In this document: piece by piece, positions 13,381-14,630 of the stretch
How positions within the stretch are numbered: position 1 is the stretch's first letter
How the letters are laid out: each line of letters begins with the position of its first letter
Assembly (NCBI GenBank): GCA_017880265.1
Contig: JAFJTK010000103.1
Location: 1-14,630, forward strand
Reading direction: 5' to 3'
Origin: Candidatus Pelagibacter sp.
GTDB taxonomy: Bacteria > Pseudomonadota > Alphaproteobacteria > Pelagibacterales > Pelagibacteraceae
Length of the DNA: 14,630 bases
Notes under the pieces: generated by a model
Databases searched by the model: none
What the model saw: the letters and a program-made list of their open reading frames with translations, nothing else
Told to the model about the DNA's origin: nothing
Made by a program: the position numbers and the translations under genes

Positions 13381-14226
13381 TTATTTTTGTGATCTTTTAA
13401 AACACTCAACAGTATTTTTTAGTAAACAAGCAATCGTCATGGGTCCTACTCCACCTGGAACAGGAGTTAATGCTTTAGCTACTTTTGAAACTTCATCAAA
13501 TGCAACGTCTCCAACCAAACCATTTTCTGTTTTATTAATTCCAACATCAATTACGATTGCATCTTTTTTAACCCAATCACCTTTCACAAGTTCTGGAATA
13601 CCCACAGCTGCAACAATAATATCTGCTTCGAGACATTCTGCTTTTAAATCTTTTGTTCTTGAATGAGTAATAGTTACTGTACAATTTTCTTTAAGAAGAA
13701 GTTGTGTCATAGGTTTACCATTAAGATTAGATCTTCCAACTACCACAGCTTTTTTACCACTTAAGTTTGGTTCAATTTTTTTAATCATTAAATAACATCC
13801 AAGTGGTGTGCAAGGTACTGAACTTTCATAACCTGAAGATAAATTTCCTACATTCATTGGATGAAAACCGTCTACATCTTTTGAGGGAGTAATTGTTTCA
13901 ATTACTTTTTGTTTATCAATATGTTTTGGAAGTGGGAGTTGAACCAAAATTCCTGAAACACTCTCATCATTATTCAATTCTTCAATTTTTTCTAAAACAG
14001 TTTTTTCTTCAACTGTATCGGGGTATTTAATAACTTCAGATTTTAAACCTACTTCATTTGCTGATTTTTCTTTGTTACGAACATAAATTTGGCTTGGAGC
14101 CATATCTCCAATTAGAATTACAGTTAATCCTGGAACCTTATTATATTTAGTCTTTAATTCAGCTACTTCTTGTTTTAGTTCTTCTCTAAGTTCAGCTGCT
14201 GCTTTTTTTCCATCTATTAATATCAT
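13381..14226 (-). CDS. folD: Bifunctional methylenetetrahydrofolate dehydrogenase/cyclohydrolase
   Basis: Interconverts 5,10-methylene-, methenyl- and 10-formyl-tetrahydrofolate in the cytoplasm, with NADP, supplying one-carbon units for purines and formyl-methionine. At 281 residues it is the usual size. The active-site Tyr 48 and Lys 52 sit in IYVRNKEKSANEVG (47-60). GILVQLPLP is at 92-100, the substrate loop SKDVDGFHPMNVG is at 115-127, the dinucleotide loop VVGRSNLNGKPM is at 162-173, and PVPGGVGPMT lies near the end. All are in the expected order. A good Shine-Dalgarno sequence (AAGGAAG) precedes the ATG by 4 bases. It lies 9 bases after yggT, and a stem-loop terminator follows. Confidence 0.97.
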   Translation of the reverse strand: MILIDGKKAAAELREELKQEVAELKTKYNKVPGLTVILIGDMAPSQIYVRNKEKSANEVGLKSEVIKYPDTVEEKTVLEKIEELNNDESVSGILVQLPLPKHIDKQKVIETITPSKDVDGFHPMNVGNLSSGYESSVPCTPLGCYLMIKKIEPNLSGKKAVVVGRSNLNGKPMTQLLLKENCTVTITHSRTKDLKAECLEADIIVAAVGIPELVKGDWVKKDAIVIDVGINKTENGLVGDVAFDEVSKVAKALTPVPGGVGPMTIACLLKNTVECFKRSQK

Positions 14227-14230
14227 TTTA

Positions 14231-14237
14231 CTTCCTT
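14231..14237 (-). promoter_or_regulatory. Shine-Dalgarno sequence of folD
   Basis: AAGGAAG on the minus strand, 4 bases before the folD ATG and overlapping the last bases of the yggT stop. It fixes the folD start at 14226. It stands out because most other genes here lack a recognisable ribosome binding site and rely on overlaps or very short gaps. Confidence 0.7.
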
Positions 14238-14526
14238 AAAAAATCATTGGTGCAATGTAGAGCTTCATACACATTTCAATAAACCAAATCAATAGTAGAA
14301 GAATTATTGGTGAAATATCTAATGAGCCTAAGTTTGGTAGAAAACGTCTAATTCTATATAAAATTGGATCCGTTAATCGATAAGTTAACTCTAGAATAGA
14401 ATAAACAAATCTATTTTGAGTATTTAAAACATTAAAAGCAATCAACCAGCTTATTAATACATTGGCTATAACGACGTAAGAATAAAGTTTTAAAATTTGT
14501 AAAACTAAATAAAAAATAGCTATCAT
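14236..14526 (-). CDS. YggT-family membrane protein
   Basis: A 96-residue protein of the YggT family. Two hydrophobic segments (about 4-31 and 72-94) flank the conserved polar middle region, with RLTDPILYRIRRFLPNLGSLDISPI. The T-D-P-x-L-x-x-I/R-R-x-x-P pattern and the following D-x-S-P are diagnostic. YggT proteins occur in bacteria and plastids and have been linked to osmotic or potassium stress and to cell division/membrane organisation; the biochemical role is open. The ATG shares bases with the TGA of the upstream MscS-type channel gene (ATGA), so translation is likely coupled. Pairing with a mechanosensitive channel fits a role in osmotic adaptation. folD follows after 9 bases. Confidence 0.93.
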   Translation of the reverse strand: MIAIFYLVLQILKLYSYVVIANVLISWLIAFNVLNTQNRFVYSILELTYRLTDPILYRIRRFLPNLGSLDISPIILLLLIWFIEMCMKLYIAPMIF

Positions 14527-14630
14527 TTTTTTTCGATATAAATCGACTGACTTGGGAAAGCAAAAGAGGCTCCATTTTTTTCTACAATCTGCTTAATTTC
14601 AATTGCAAGTCTCTCTTTAACTTCTAATGA
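14523..14630 (-). CDS. MscS-family mechanosensitive ion channel, C-terminal fragment
   Basis: An open minus-strand frame enters from the right edge and stops at TGA 14523-14525, giving the last 35 residues. It reads EVKERLAIEIKQIVEKNG and then ASFAFPSQSIYIEKK. The pattern 'R..l...I...f.e.gI.iPFPsq.i.' is how the cytoplasmic alpha/beta domain of MscS-type channels ends, with FAFPSQ as the characteristic final strand. Such channels open under membrane tension to release solutes after osmotic downshift. The rest of the gene is outside the window. The stop overlaps the yggT start by ATGA. The short length keeps the call moderate. Confidence 0.75.
   Translation of the reverse strand, partial: SLEVKERLAIEIKQIVEKNGASFAFPSQSIYIEKK

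Noticed and set aside
13439..13666. Plus-strand open frame of 75 codons
   Set aside because: It is antisense to folD, which is unambiguous.

Overview
The window is very AT-rich (by eye roughly 30% GC) and tightly packed, with gaps of 0-80 bases and many start/stop overlaps. The gene content (IalB-like protein, argG, FrnE-like thioredoxin, PsiE, folD, YggT, YqaA) and the protein style (Lys/Asn/Ile-rich, short) suggest a streamlined marine alphaproteobacterium of the SAR11/Pelagibacterales type. This is inferred from composition and family content only; no rRNA or other phylogenetic marker is present. I see no tRNA, rRNA, insertion sequence, CRISPR array or prophage gene, and no gap longer than 300 bases.

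Left part, plus strand (1-4464): the tail of a Tas-like aldo/keto reductase, an exported IalB-family protein, argininosuccinate synthase (argG) and a FrnE/DsbA-like oxidoreductase form one tight run. A new promoter, with an extended -10 and an overlapping inverted repeat near 2450-2469, precedes a three-segment membrane protein, a PsiE-family membrane protein and an unusual photolyase-like gene. That gene starts directly at the FAD-binding domain and carries an extra C-terminal domain. A small membrane protein (minus) and a putative 2-oxoglutarate/Fe(II) oxygenase (plus) then diverge from a 59-base gap that holds a perfect dyad.

Middle (5730-12021): two divergent operons separated by 27 bases. 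The minus operon runs photolyase/cryptochrome (FeS-BCP-like, but without most of the iron-sulfur cysteines), a 40-residue DUF2256 zinc-finger protein, YqaA-type membrane protein, class-I glutamine amidotransferase, GNAT acetyltransferase; the genes are joined by overlaps or 3-base gaps. The plus operon runs an SDR-fold protein lacking the catalytic tyrosine, an exported PQQ-type sugar dehydrogenase and an exported metallo-beta-lactamase-fold hydrolase. The repeated association of photolyase with DUF2256, and here with an SDR, suggests a light or UV-damage related module; the roles of the companion proteins are unknown.

Right part, minus strand (12023-14630): the end of an MscS-type mechanosensitive channel, YggT and folD form one operon closed by a good stem-loop terminator. 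A second operon then holds two small membrane proteins (one with a SHOCT tail) and a TauD-family dioxygenase, which ends one base from the convergent MBL-fold gene.

The most interesting parts are the two atypical photolyase-family genes, the zinc-finger gene hidden between photolyase and yqaA, and the active-site-degenerate SDR facing the photolyase.
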